Assembly: GCA_020161655.1 (NCBI GenBank)
Contig: JAIUPC010000007.1
Span: 1-64,000, forward strand
DNA from: Pseudomonadota bacterium
Lineage (GTDB): Bacteria > Pseudomonadota > Alphaproteobacteria > Rhodobacterales > Rhodobacteraceae
Direction of reading: 5' to 3'
Length of the DNA: 64,000 bases
The position numbers were made by a program, and so were the translations under genes. Position 1 is the first letter of the stretch; the number at the start of each line of letters is the position of its first letter. Shown piece after piece: positions 34,251 through 42,781 of the stretch. The notes beneath the pieces were generated by a model. The model saw only the letters and a list, made by a program, of their open reading frames with translations. It was not told the DNA's origin and did not search any database.

Positions 34251-35734
34251 GCCGGCGCCCTCTCGGACAGCCCGTAGGCTGCCCGCATCAGCGTGGACTC
34301 GTCGGCTTCTGCTGCGTCGATCACATCGACCACCCGCCCGTTGAAGATCACGACGGCGCGGTCGCAGGCCAGCCGGATCTCGGCAAGCTCCGAGGTATAG
34401 AACAGCACCGCCGCCCCTTGATCGGCGAGGTCTCGGACCAGCGCATAGATCTGCCGCTTGGTGCGGATGTCGATCCCGCGCGTCGGGTCGAAAAGGAGAA
34501 GCGTCTGCACCCCGTTCGCGATCCAGCGGGCGATCGTCACCTTCTGCTGGTTGCCGCCGGACAGCCTTCGCACCTCACCCTGAGCGCGAGTGTCAATCTG
34601 CAGCGTCTCGACGGCAGTGGCAACTTTGGCGGCCTCCTCCCGCATCGGGACTGCGCCCCAGTTCCTGATGCGGGCAATCAGCGGCACCGCAATGTTCTCG
34701 CGCACTGACCGCGACATCAGGAGGGCATGCGCCCGGTCACCTGGCACCAGGGTCAGGCCCGCCGCAATCGCATCGGCGGGGTGGGAGAAGGCTTTGGGCC
34801 TGCCATCAACTTCCACCGTGCCAGCACTTGCCCTGCGGTTGCCGGCGAGCACGTTGAACAGTTCATCCTGCCCCTGCCCCTCCAGCGCCACGACCCCCAG
34901 CACCTCGCCCTTGTGCAGGTCGAAGGAAACGTCGGTCAGGCGCGTACCGGTCCTGAGGCCCCGCACCCGAAGGCGCGGGGTGCCGCTCGCGACCGGGCGG
35001 CCGGGACGTGCCTCTGTCACCGCCGCCGCGACCGCCCCGCCCAGCATCATCTCAACGATCCGCTCCTCGATCCCCGGTTCGATGGCAAGGTCGCCGACCG
35101 TGAGTCCGTCGCGCAACACGGTGGCCCGGTCGCAGATCGCCGCAATTTCGGTGAAGCGGTGCGAAACATAGATCACCGAGCGTCCGGCATCGGCCTGCGC
35201 CCGCACGACCTTCAGCACCCGGGCAACCAGATCGGTCGGCAGGGCGGCCGTCAGCTCATCCAGCAGCAACACGTCCGGCTCCATCGCCAGAGCACGGGCG
35301 AGGTCGACGATCCGCAGCGACGCCAGCGGCAGCGACCGGATCATCGCATCGGGTTGCAGATCCGGCAGCCCAAGTTCAGCGACCCAATGCCGGAAAGGCT
35401 CCATTGCAGTATCGCCAAGCCGCAGGTTATCGGCAACGGACAGGTCGGGGATCAGCGACGGCTCCTGATAGACCGGCACCAGACCCCAAGCCCGTGCCCC
35501 GGCAGGAGAGGCCACGGTACTTTCCCGACCCTTGATCTTCACATGGCCGCTGTCCGGCCTGAGTACTCCGGTCAGGATCTTGACGAAGGTCGACTTCCCG
35601 GCGCCATTCGCCCCCATCAGCGCCACGACCTGCCCGCGCCCGACCTGCAGCGAGGCATCCCGCAGGGCCTGCACTGCGCCGAAACGCTTGGCCACGCCCT
35701 TGGCGTCGAGAACGGCATCGGCAGAATCCGGCAT
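34247..35734 (-). CDS. Sugar ABC transporter ATP-binding protein (RbsA type, two ATPase domains)
   Basis: The 495-aa protein has two fused nucleotide-binding domains. The first has Walker A GANGAGKST (about 39-47) and Walker B LLLDELTAAL, but SLPLASLR replaces the normal LSGGQ signature. The second has signature LSGGNQQKV and FDPTRGIDI, with a degenerate Walker A (EGQGQDEL), as usual in RbsA. It drives the two CUT2 permeases. Confidence 0.92.
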   Translation of the reverse strand: MPDSADAVLDAKGVAKRFGAVQALRDASLQVGRGQVVALMGANGAGKSTFVKILTGVLRPDSGHVKIKGRESTVASPAGARAWGLVPVYQEPSLIPDLSVADNLRLGDTAMEPFRHWVAELGLPDLQPDAMIRSLPLASLRIVDLARALAMEPDVLLLDELTAALPTDLVARVLKVVRAQADAGRSVIYVSHRFTEIAAICDRATVLRDGLTVGDLAIEPGIEERIVEMMLGGAVAAAVTEARPGRPVASGTPRLRVRGLRTGTRLTDVSFDLHKGEVLGVVALEGQGQDELFNVLAGNRRASAGTVEVDGRPKAFSHPADAIAAGLTLVPGDRAHALLMSRSVRENIAVPLIARIRNWGAVPMREEAAKVATAVETLQIDTRAQGEVRRLSGGNQQKVTIARWIANGVQTLLLFDPTRGIDIRTKRQIYALVRDLADQGAAVLFYTSELAEIRLACDRAVVIFNGRVVDVIDAAEADESTLMRAAYGLSERAPA

Positions 35735-35768
35735 CGGGTCGGCTTTCGGCTAAGGGGCAAGGCGGCCC

Positions 35769-35810
35769 CCGGGGAGACACGCCCCGGAGGCCGGATCGGA
35801 TCAGCCGGCC
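35769..35810 (-). promoter_or_regulatory. Stem-loops between binding-protein and ATPase genes
   Basis: Two inverted repeats stand between the binding-protein stop and the ATPase start: GGCCGG...CCGGCC with a 10-base loop (35789-35810) and CCGGGG...CCCCGG with a 7-base loop (35769-35787). No T run follows on the minus strand. They probably stabilise the binding-protein message and lower read-through, as inferred for the hairpin in the first importer. Confidence 0.6.
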
Positions 35811-35814
35811 GCGT

Positions 35815-36831
35815 TTACTCGCCCGGCCCCTTGCAGGCGATGATCTGGTCCATGGTGTAGGTCGTCCAGCCCGGCACGGAGACCGAGACCGGCCACTCCG
35901 GGCTGAGGTTCGGATTCGCCGCCGCAGCGAGCTTGGCCTTGCCCTCTTCCGTCACGTTCTCCCAAAGCTCGGGGTCCACGAGCACGGTCTTTTCGGCAGG
36001 AGCCTTTCCCTCGAGGATCTGGATCGCCAGCGCCACGCCAGCGCCACCGACCGAGCCGGGATTGGTGACTGCCGCGCCCTGCAGGCCCTCGACGCTGGAA
36101 AGCTGGCCTACGAAGCCCGCATTGTCCGCGCCGACGATCGGCACCATCGGCGCGCCGCTTTCAACAAAGGCATCCACGATCACGTTGTCGATGCCAGAGG
36201 TCCAGACGCCCTGGAACGGTACGCCGGCAGCGATGATGTCGTTGATCTGCTGTTTGCCCTGGTCCTGCTGCCAGCCGGTGAAAACCTCTTGCGCGACGGT
36301 GATATCCGGAAATTCGGCCATCGCCCGCTTGAATCCCTTGTCGCGATCGTTGTCGGCACCCGCCCCTGCGGCACCCCGCATGTAGACGACCGCACCCTTG
36401 CCGCCCATCTGTTCGAACAGCCACTTGGCCCCAAGGTAGGCATATTGTTCCTGGTTGTTCGAGAGGATGTAGGCCGAGGGTTCGGTCACCGCCTGGTCAA
36501 CGGCAACGACGACGATGCCGGCGTCAGTTGCTTCCTTCACTGCGGTGTTGATGCCTTCGGCATTCGCCGGATTGACGACGATAGCCTGAACGCCGGCCTG
36601 GATCAGGTTGCGAATGTCTTCCAGCTGGCCCGCGGCATCGGTGTTCCTGTGCGCGATGTTCAGGCTTTCGACCTTGCCCGAGGCAAGGGCTTCGGCCTTC
36701 ATCGCGCAGACCATTTCTTCGCGCCAGCCGTTGCCCTGCACGGTGTTGGATATCCCGATCTTGTAGCCTTCCGCCGAGGCCATCCCGGCAAGTCCCAGGG
36801 TCAGCGCGGTTCCAAGAAGCAGAGTCTTCAT
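35815..36831 (-). CDS. Periplasmic sugar-binding protein (RbsB type)
   Basis: The 338-aa precursor has signal MKTLLLGTALTLGLAGMASA with cleavage before EGY. The Peripla_BP_4 fold is shown by KIGISNTVQGNGWREEM, NPANAEGINTAVKEATDAG and VDQAVTEPSAYILSNN. It supplies the CUT2 importer with its sugar or polyol. It is the first transport gene in the operon after the isomerase gene, 39 bases away. Confidence 0.93.
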   Translation of the reverse strand: MKTLLLGTALTLGLAGMASAEGYKIGISNTVQGNGWREEMVCAMKAEALASGKVESLNIAHRNTDAAGQLEDIRNLIQAGVQAIVVNPANAEGINTAVKEATDAGIVVVAVDQAVTEPSAYILSNNQEQYAYLGAKWLFEQMGGKGAVVYMRGAAGAGADNDRDKGFKRAMAEFPDITVAQEVFTGWQQDQGKQQINDIIAAGVPFQGVWTSGIDNVIVDAFVESGAPMVPIVGADNAGFVGQLSSVEGLQGAAVTNPGSVGGAGVALAIQILEGKAPAEKTVLVDPELWENVTEEGKAKLAAAANPNLSPEWPVSVSVPGWTTYTMDQIIACKGPGE

Positions 36832-36870
36832 GTGATCCTCCCAGATCTGGTTGTCGTTGGTCGTCTTGGT

Positions 36871-37785
36871 CTACTTGACATATGGGCGCAGGACGTCCCG
36901 CGCCAAGGCGAAGCCGCGTTTGATTTTCTCGTCAGAGCCTTCGAAGTCGCGGTCTTCGTGTTCGATGATGATCGGGCCATCATAGCCCGCGCGATAGAGG
37001 TTTGCGAAAAAGCCGGGCCAGTCGACCTCACCAAGGCCCGGCATCCGTGGCACCTGCCAGCCCATTCCCGCCGAGAGGATGCCGTGGTCATAAAGCCCGT
37101 CGCGGTCGATCATCAGGTCCTTGGCGTGTACATGAACCATCTGCGGACCGAATTCGCGGACAAACCGTCCGGCATCGATCATCTGCCAGACAAGATGGCT
37201 GGGATCGTAATTCATCCCCACCGCATCGCCCCAGGTTTCGAATATCCGCCGCCAGATGCGCGGCGCATAGGCGATGTTATGTCCCCCGGGCCATTCGTCG
37301 TTGGAAAAGATCATCGGGCAGTTCTCGAACGCCAGCGTCACGCCACTGTCCCTGGCATGTGCGACGATGGGGCCGAAAATCTCCACCGCGCGCGCCCAGT
37401 TCTGATCGACCGTCAGCGTCCGGTCGCCGCCGACGAAGGTGTTCACCACCCCCACGCCCATCATGCCCGCTGCCGTGATGACCCGCTTCAGGTGGCCGAT
37501 CACCGCGTCGCGGTGCGCGGCATCGGAATGCAGCGGATTCGGGTAATAGCCGAGGCCGGAAACAGAAAGCCCTTTGCCGGCCAGCATCCCCATGATGTCT
37601 GCCCCGCGCCCGCGCGTCATCTCCTCGACCGGAAGATGGGCCGTCCCGGCATAGCGGCGCTTCTCCCCCCCGGTTGAGGGCCAGCAGGCGATTTCCAGTG
37701 ACTGGAACCCCGCCGAAGCCGCCCAGCCGGCAACCTCGTCCAGTTGCGATTGGGCGAATGGCGCGGTCAGGATTCCCAGCTGCAT
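36871..37785 (-). CDS. Sugar phosphate isomerase/epimerase family protein (AP endonuclease 2 fold)
   Basis: The 304-aa TIM-barrel protein belongs to the xylose-isomerase-like/IolE-IolI superfamily. LEIACWP, LAFENCPMIFSND, NYDPSHLVWQ (metal-binding Asp/His) and VHAKDL give the usual divalent-metal site, and IIIEHED is near the end. The ATG at 37785 follows GGGAGGA. With three Gfo/Idh/MocA genes it suggests an oxidise-isomerise-cleave pathway like those for inositols or keto-sugars. Confidence 0.88.
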   Translation of the reverse strand: MQLGILTAPFAQSQLDEVAGWAASAGFQSLEIACWPSTGGEKRRYAGTAHLPVEEMTRGRGADIMGMLAGKGLSVSGLGYYPNPLHSDAAHRDAVIGHLKRVITAAGMMGVGVVNTFVGGDRTLTVDQNWARAVEIFGPIVAHARDSGVTLAFENCPMIFSNDEWPGGHNIAYAPRIWRRIFETWGDAVGMNYDPSHLVWQMIDAGRFVREFGPQMVHVHAKDLMIDRDGLYDHGILSAGMGWQVPRMPGLGEVDWPGFFANLYRAGYDGPIIIEHEDRDFEGSDEKIKRGFALARDVLRPYVK

Positions 37786-37799
37786 CAATGTCCTCCCAT

Positions 37800-38972
37800 T
37801 CAGACTTGTGCCACGTCCACCCAGGCGCCGCGCGCCGCGCTGGCCAGAACCGCGTCGCAAAAGAGCATTTCGTAATGTCCATCCGCAAACGTGGCCCAGG
37901 TCGAACTGTCCTTGCGACCACCCCCCGCCACATCACCATAAACCTGCCGGAAGAACGCGGCCCAGGTGTCGGCAAAACCTTCCGGGTGCCCCCCCGGCAA
38001 CGCCGCCGCTGCCGCGCCTGTCGGATTCATGAGCGAGGGATCGCGCAACAGCAGCTGGTTCGCCGCGTCGCGATGCCCGATCCACAGAGTCTCGGGAGCC
38101 TCCGCCGTCCAGGCCGCGGATGCCTGCGAGCCGGAAATGTCCCAGGCGAGCAGACCCCTGCGTCCACGACTGATCTGGCTGGTGGTCAACACTCCGCGCC
38201 CGCCGTTCCCGTAACGCAGCAGGATGGTCGCGGCATCGTCGGTGGCAATCTTGCGCGTTTCCGTCGCCCCCTTCGAGGCGGTGAAGGTCTCGACCGGCCC
38301 CAACGGCTTTTGCCGCTCGGGAATGAACGTGGCCAGTTCGGCCATGACCGCCACTGGCCGCTGCCCGGTGATGAAATTTGTCAGGTCCACCCAATGCGTG
38401 CCGATGTCGCTGACCGACCGCAGCGGGCCGCCTTCGCCAACCTCCAGCCGCCAGTTCCAGTCGGTTTCCTTGGCCAGCCAGTCCTGATGGAATTGCCCGG
38501 TGATCAGGCGCAAATCGCCAAGCTCGCCTGCCCGCATCATGCCATGCGCGTGCTGGTTCAAGGGATAGAAGCGCGTGTTGTAGCAGACCGCCGCCACCCT
38601 GCCGCTGGCCTCGGCCGCAGCCAGCATCTCCGCCGACTGCGCCGAAGTCATCGCAAGGGGCTTTTCGCAGATTACATGCCGCCCGGCGGCAAGGATCTGC
38701 AGGACCTGTTCATGATGTGCAACATTGGGTGACGTGACATGGACAACCTGCACCGCTGGATCGGCCAGCAGCTCGTCCAGCGAACCGTAGGCGCGCGGCA
38801 CCCCAAGCGCCCGCGCTCGATCCGCGCCGCGCGCGGGGCTGGAACCGAGGACGCCGGCGACGGGCACGCCCAAGCGCCGCAAGGTGCTCAGATGCACGCT
38901 GCCGATGAAGCCGGTGCCGATGACGGCCGCGCCAATGGTAGAGATGTCAGGCAACGGAATACCCCCCGTCAA
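37800..38972 (-). CDS. Gfo/Idh/MocA-family oxidoreductase (cluster 2, C)
   Basis: The 390-aa protein has GAAVIGTGFIGSVHLSTL at about 13-30, ICEKPLAMT (complete EKP), and SDIGTHWVDLTNFITG, the family's active-site His region. It overlaps the SDR gene by 26 bases. Of the three oxidoreductases in this cluster, this one shows the most canonical motifs. Likely an NAD(P)-linked sugar/inositol dehydrogenase; substrate unknown. Confidence 0.88.
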   Translation of the reverse strand: MTGGIPLPDISTIGAAVIGTGFIGSVHLSTLRRLGVPVAGVLGSSPARGADRARALGVPRAYGSLDELLADPAVQVVHVTSPNVAHHEQVLQILAAGRHVICEKPLAMTSAQSAEMLAAAEASGRVAAVCYNTRFYPLNQHAHGMMRAGELGDLRLITGQFHQDWLAKETDWNWRLEVGEGGPLRSVSDIGTHWVDLTNFITGQRPVAVMAELATFIPERQKPLGPVETFTASKGATETRKIATDDAATILLRYGNGGRGVLTTSQISRGRRGLLAWDISGSQASAAWTAEAPETLWIGHRDAANQLLLRDPSLMNPTGAAAAALPGGHPEGFADTWAAFFRQVYGDVAGGGRKDSSTWATFADGHYEMLFCDAVLASAARGAWVDVAQV

Positions 38973-39672
38973 TGGCCAGACAGGTGCCGGTCATGAACCC
39001 GGCCGCCTGCGAGGCGAGAAACATGACCGGCCCGGCAATATCCTCGGGCTGGCCCCAACGGCCCATGGGCGTTCTGAGGTTTACTGCCGCCACATGCGCG
39101 GGCTCTGCACGGCTGCGCGCCGACTGGGCAGTCACGATGAAACCGGGGGCTACGGCGTTTACCCGGATGCCATCCCCCGCCCAGGCAATCGCCAGCGATT
39201 TCGTCAACTGCACGACAGCGGCCTTGCTCGCCCCGTAGGCCGGGTTCCTCGGGCTGCCGAACATCGCATACATCGAGGCGATGTTGATGAGGACGCCTTT
39301 CGCGGCCTTCAGCTGAGCATGGAACGCCTCGGCCATGCGGAACGTGCCGATCAGGTTCACGTCCACGACATGGGCGAAGAAGCCGGGCGCCATCTCCTCG
39401 CCCCGTGCAGTGATCGCGGCGCAGTTGACCAGCACATCCAGCCGGTGATGCAACGAGGCGAAAGCCCTTACGGCGTCACCGTCCGTCACATCCAGCTGGG
39501 TATAGTCGAAGCGCACCTGGTCTTCAGGCGCCGGCTCCCGTTCCGCCCCCGTGATCGTCACCCGCGCGCCCGCATCCTGAAAGGCCCGCGCAATCGCCGC
39601 CCCGATTCCGGCGCGACTGGCTCCGACGACAACAACCTCCGCCCCGGAAAACTCGAACCGGCTGTGCATCAT
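38947..39672 (-). CDS. SDR-family dehydrogenase (cluster 2)
   Basis: The 241-aa short-chain dehydrogenase has GASRAGIGAAIARAF near the N terminus, NCAAI in place of NNAG, and catalytic serine with YGASK at about 157-161. The aspartate normally selecting NAD is replaced by GAERE after the second strand, so the cofactor is uncertain. It overlaps both the RpiR gene and oxidoreductase C, so the regulator and enzymes are co-transcribed. Confidence 0.88.
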   Translation of the reverse strand: MMHSRFEFSGAEVVVVGASRAGIGAAIARAFQDAGARVTITGAEREPAPEDQVRFDYTQLDVTDGDAVRAFASLHHRLDVLVNCAAITARGEEMAPGFFAHVVDVNLIGTFRMAEAFHAQLKAAKGVLINIASMYAMFGSPRNPAYGASKAAVVQLTKSLAIAWAGDGIRVNAVAPGFIVTAQSARSRAEPAHVAAVNLRTPMGRWGQPEDIAGPVMFLASQAAGFMTGTCLAIDGGYSVA

Positions 39673-40574
39673 CTCGTCCTCCCGCGGCCATCCTTCGCCA
39701 AAGTCCGAGTCGATGCAATGGAATTTTCATTTTGTCGATTCTGAGTATTGTCAACCGAACCAAGCCGCCGACCCAGCCCGACGATCATTGCCTGAGCCAC
39801 GACCATCGCAGGAACCTGACTGCGAAAGTGGCCCAATCGCGCCTCGTTGACATAGAGAACATGCGTGGCAATTCCCGCAACCGGGCTGAGGGCATTGTCG
39901 GTAATCGCCAGCACCCGGTGCCCGCGCGCAGCGGCAAGCTTCGCAACCTCGACTGTCTCGGGCGTGTAGTCGTCGAAGGTCATCGCCAGCAGGGTATCGC
40001 CCGGTCCCATCGCGGCAACCTGCATTGCACGCATCGCGCCGATGTTGTCCACCAGTTGCGCCCGCCGCCCGATGCTGCCGAGCCCGTAAACCGTATAGGC
40101 TCCCAGCCCGAAAGCCCCGCGGGCAGCGACGACATGAACGACCTCGGACGCCGCCAGAACCTCGACGCAAGCCGCCAGTTGCGCGCGGTCCAGAGCTTCT
40201 TCTATGCGCAACAGGGATTGCACCGCTGCCTGCACAAAGCTGCCAAAAACCACTCCGGGCTGGTCAAGGTCGCTGTCGCCGATCCCGGAGAGACGTTCCG
40301 AATAGGGTGGTCGGGGACCAAGCAATCGTTCACGAAAAACCAGCTGCAGGTCGGAAAATCCCTGAAACCCCAACTCCTTGGCAAAGCGGGTGATCGTCGC
40401 GGGCGGCACGGCGGAAAGGTCCGCAAGTCGGACCAGCGTCGAGACCGCCACCTCCTCGGGATGGTTGAGGAAGAACTGCGCGACCTGCGAAAGGCGCTTG
40501 CTCAACTTGCCGGACCGGGCGACCAAAGCTTCGCGCAGGGCCTCGAAATCGCGCGGGGGGATCAAGTCAGGCAT
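39669..40574 (-). CDS. RpiR/MurR-family transcriptional regulator with SIS domain
   Basis: The 301-aa protein has an N-terminal RpiR helix-turn-helix (LSKRLSQVAQFFLNHPEEVAVSTL, then VPPATITRFAKELGFQGFSDLQ) and a C-terminal SIS sugar-phosphate-binding domain (VHVVAARGAF, MGPGDTLLAMTFDDYTPETVEVAKLA). It is the first gene of the minus-strand operon and probably controls it in response to a phosphorylated sugar or polyol. The last 30 residues are hydrophilic and beyond the usual domain. Confidence 0.9.
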   Translation of the reverse strand: MPDLIPPRDFEALREALVARSGKLSKRLSQVAQFFLNHPEEVAVSTLVRLADLSAVPPATITRFAKELGFQGFSDLQLVFRERLLGPRPPYSERLSGIGDSDLDQPGVVFGSFVQAAVQSLLRIEEALDRAQLAACVEVLAASEVVHVVAARGAFGLGAYTVYGLGSIGRRAQLVDNIGAMRAMQVAAMGPGDTLLAMTFDDYTPETVEVAKLAAARGHRVLAITDNALSPVAGIATHVLYVNEARLGHFRSQVPAMVVAQAMIVGLGRRLGSVDNTQNRQNENSIASTRTLAKDGRGRTR

Positions 40575-40947
40575 CTGTCAGATTGCCTCCGCCGCATGTC
40601 CTCGGCCGGCCTCCGGAGCGCAATCCATGTCGCAGCGTTGCCGGTCTTGATGAAGCTGCGGGCTGTGAGGCTCGCTGCAATCGCCAGCCGGTCGATCCGT
40701 GCGAAAGGGGCAGCGCGGCTGTGTTTGTGGCGACCTGCCCCGCGCTTTCGCACAGGTCGGCGACAATGGTTTCGACCGGGGCAGCCGACCAACGCACTGC
40801 CACAATCCGCGCAAGGCTGATCACCATGCGGTTGGTAACGATCAGTCGTGCCACTCGCTCGTCAAAGAGCATCCGGGCAGGGGCGGCAAGGATACCGCTT
40901 GCCGCTCCGGTGACGATTGCCGTTTGCCGCCCAAGCCCAGGAACCAT
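40562..40947 (-). pseudogene. SDR dehydrogenase remnant (frameshifted, truncated)
   Basis: From the ATG at 40947 the minus strand reads MVPGLGRQTAIVTGAASGI, the normal cofactor-binding start of an SDR, and continues RLIVTNRMVISLARIVA and ETIVADLCESA. Family resemblance then moves to another frame, where IDRLAIAASLTARSFIK and WIAL resemble the NAG-region strand. The normal GxG of the glycine motif is damaged (SGILAAPA), and the catalytic Tyr-Lys half is missing. A decayed gene immediately upstream of the RpiR gene. Confidence 0.65.
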
Positions 40948-41218
40948 GTGTCGACTCTCATGCGCAAGCGCTTGTGCCCGTGTTGATCCATGGTGACGAG
41001 AAGGAGGGGCACATGGAAGTCCTTCTGTGCGGTATCCCCGGAGTATCTGCTGAACGCGGCAACGACATCTGCCGAAACGAACGCGGCGAAACCGTCGTAT
41101 CACTTCTGCTGCCGTTCCGGGGCTTGTCCTGCGCCGCCGCGCCGGTCAGATTGTGCGGACCGAGACCAGTGCCGCCGCCCTGCCTGCGGCCCGGACGACA
41201 GGCCAAAGGTGAAGCCGG
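40948..41218. other. Intergenic region without recognisable gene
   Basis: About 270 bases separate the SDR remnant from the RbsD/FucU gene. A GAAGGAGGGGCACATGG start-like sequence at about 41000-41014 opens a short plus-strand frame, but its product (VLLCGIPGVSAERGN onward) matches nothing known to me and is rich in chance residues. It may hold the promoters of the mutarotase gene and, on the other strand, of the old SDR unit. Confidence 0.4.
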
Positions 41219-41671
41219 ATGCTGAAGACCATCGACCCGATCCTCAATGCCGATCTCCTTCATGCGCTGGCCGCGATGGGGCATGGCGACGACATCGTGA
41301 TCGCTGACGCCAACTTCCCCGCCGATGCCGTCGCGCGGGCGACGACGCTTGGCCATGCCCTGCGGCTTGACGGGGTGGGTGCGGCGCGGGCGGCCCGGGC
41401 GATCCTGTCGCTGATGCCGCTCGATACCTTCGTCGACGCCCCGGCGCGGCGGATGGAGGTGGTGGGGCAACCGGGCGAGATGCCGGAGGTTCAGCATGAG
41501 GTGGCGCGCGAGATCGCGGCCGCCGAGGGCCGGCCCGTCGCCCTCGCCCCGATCGAGCGCCATGCCTTTTACGAGGCGGCGAAGAGCGCCTACTGCGTGG
41601 TCGCGACCGGAGAGCGGCGTTTCTACGGCTGCTTCATCCTGAAGAAGGGCGTCATTCCGCCTTCGGAATAG
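41219..41671 (+). CDS. RbsD/FucU-family sugar mutarotase
   Basis: The 150-aa protein opens MLKTIDPILNADLLHALAAMGHGDDIVIADANFP; GHGDDIVIAD holds the family's catalytic His and Asp, and YEAAKSAYCVVATGERRFYGCFILKKG the C-terminal active-site region. FucU-type length and sequence suggest it interconverts L-fucose or related pyranose anomers. It stands alone on the plus strand between two minus-strand clusters. Confidence 0.92.
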   Translation: MLKTIDPILNADLLHALAAMGHGDDIVIADANFPADAVARATTLGHALRLDGVGAARAARAILSLMPLDTFVDAPARRMEVVGQPGEMPEVQHEVAREIAAAEGRPVALAPIERHAFYEAAKSAYCVVATGERRFYGCFILKKGVIPPSE

Positions 41672-41674
41672 GAC

Positions 41675-42781
41675 TCAGCCGCGCATCGTCCGGTCAAGGA
41701 ACGCAAGGCAGCGCGCAAGTTCGCTTTCCGCAATGGATTCGTCCGGCTGATGGCCGTCGGCCATGGTCCCCGGCCCGCAGACCAGCGTCGGGATGCGAAG
41801 GCCGGCGAAATAGCCCGCTTCGGTCCCGAAGGCGAGTTTTACCGGGCGCGGGTCTTCAAGCCCGACGGCGATCGCGGCAAGGGCGGGATCGGCAAGATCA
41901 CTCGCCAGCCCCGGATAGGCGCCGGTTTCGGTGATCTCGATCCCTGCAGGCAGACCCGCCCTGATGCGGGCAAGGATTTCCTCGGTCGTTTCCGCCGCCA
42001 GATGCCGGATCTCGAAGAGAACTTCCGCCCGCTCCGGCACGATGTTGAGAGCGACGCCCCCCGACATCACCCCGGCATGAACCGTCGAACAGGCTGGGTC
42101 CTGCCCCTCGTCCTGCGCGCCTTCCGCGATCAGCCGCGCCTGTTCCGCCCGAAGCGCGCCGATAAGGTCGGCGGCCAGATGCAGCGCATTGGTGAACTTA
42201 GGGGCCAGCGCGGAATGCCCGGCCTCACCGTGGCAGAGGGCGCGGTAGCTCGCCTTGCCCTTGTGGCCGATGCCGGGCCGCATCAGCGTCGGCTCACCGA
42301 CGATGCAGAGGTCGGGGCGGCCAAGGGTCGGGATCACCTCGCCGATCATCTCGGGGATGCCGCGGCAGCCGACCTCCTCGTCCCAGCTGAGCGCGATCTG
42401 CATCGGCCGCGCCGGGGGGCTTTCGCGCAGGCTTTCGGCATGGGCAAGAACGCAGGCCAGAAAGCCCTTCATGTCGGTCGTGCCGCGCCCGTGCAGCCGG
42501 TCGCCCTTCCGGGTCAGTTCGAAGGGCGGCAGCGTCCAGGCCTGCCCCTCGACCGGCACCACGTCACTATGGGCCGACCAGAGGACACCGCCCTCCCCGT
42601 CTCCAAACCGCGCCAGAAGCCCGGCCTTGCCCTCCGCCGAAGCCGGGATGCGCGTCACCGCAAAGCCCGCGTCCCGCAAGAGCGCCGCCACCCAGCCAAT
42701 CAGCGCAAGGTTCGGCTCAGACGAAACCGTCGGAAAGGCGATCAGCCGGGCGAGGATGTCGAGCGTGCGGTCCATCCTCAT
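41675..42781 (-). CDS. M20-family metallopeptidase (ArgE/acetylornithine deacetylase-like)
   Basis: The 368-aa protein contains all M20 metal-site motifs: WSAHSDVVP, GRGTTDMKGFLA, catalytic DEEVGCRG, VGEP and GHQPDE near the end. Annotation as acetylornithine deacetylase is the default, but its overlap with a trimethylamine-dehydrogenase-family gene and its place at the end of a presumed regulon suggest hydrolysis of an amide or carbamoyl intermediate in that pathway rather than arginine synthesis. Confidence 0.85.
   Translation of the reverse strand: MRMDRTLDILARLIAFPTVSSEPNLALIGWVAALLRDAGFAVTRIPASAEGKAGLLARFGDGEGGVLWSAHSDVVPVEGQAWTLPPFELTRKGDRLHGRGTTDMKGFLACVLAHAESLRESPPARPMQIALSWDEEVGCRGIPEMIGEVIPTLGRPDLCIVGEPTLMRPGIGHKGKASYRALCHGEAGHSALAPKFTNALHLAADLIGALRAEQARLIAEGAQDEGQDPACSTVHAGVMSGGVALNIVPERAEVLFEIRHLAAETTEEILARIRAGLPAGIEITETGAYPGLASDLADPALAAIAVGLEDPRPVKLAFGTEAGYFAGLRIPTLVCGPGTMADGHQPDESIAESELARCLAFLDRTMRG

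Noticed and set aside
40917..41225. Plus-strand 102-codon frame before the mutarotase gene
   Set aside because: Opposite part of the SDR remnant, overlaps the mutarotase start in another frame, and matches no family.
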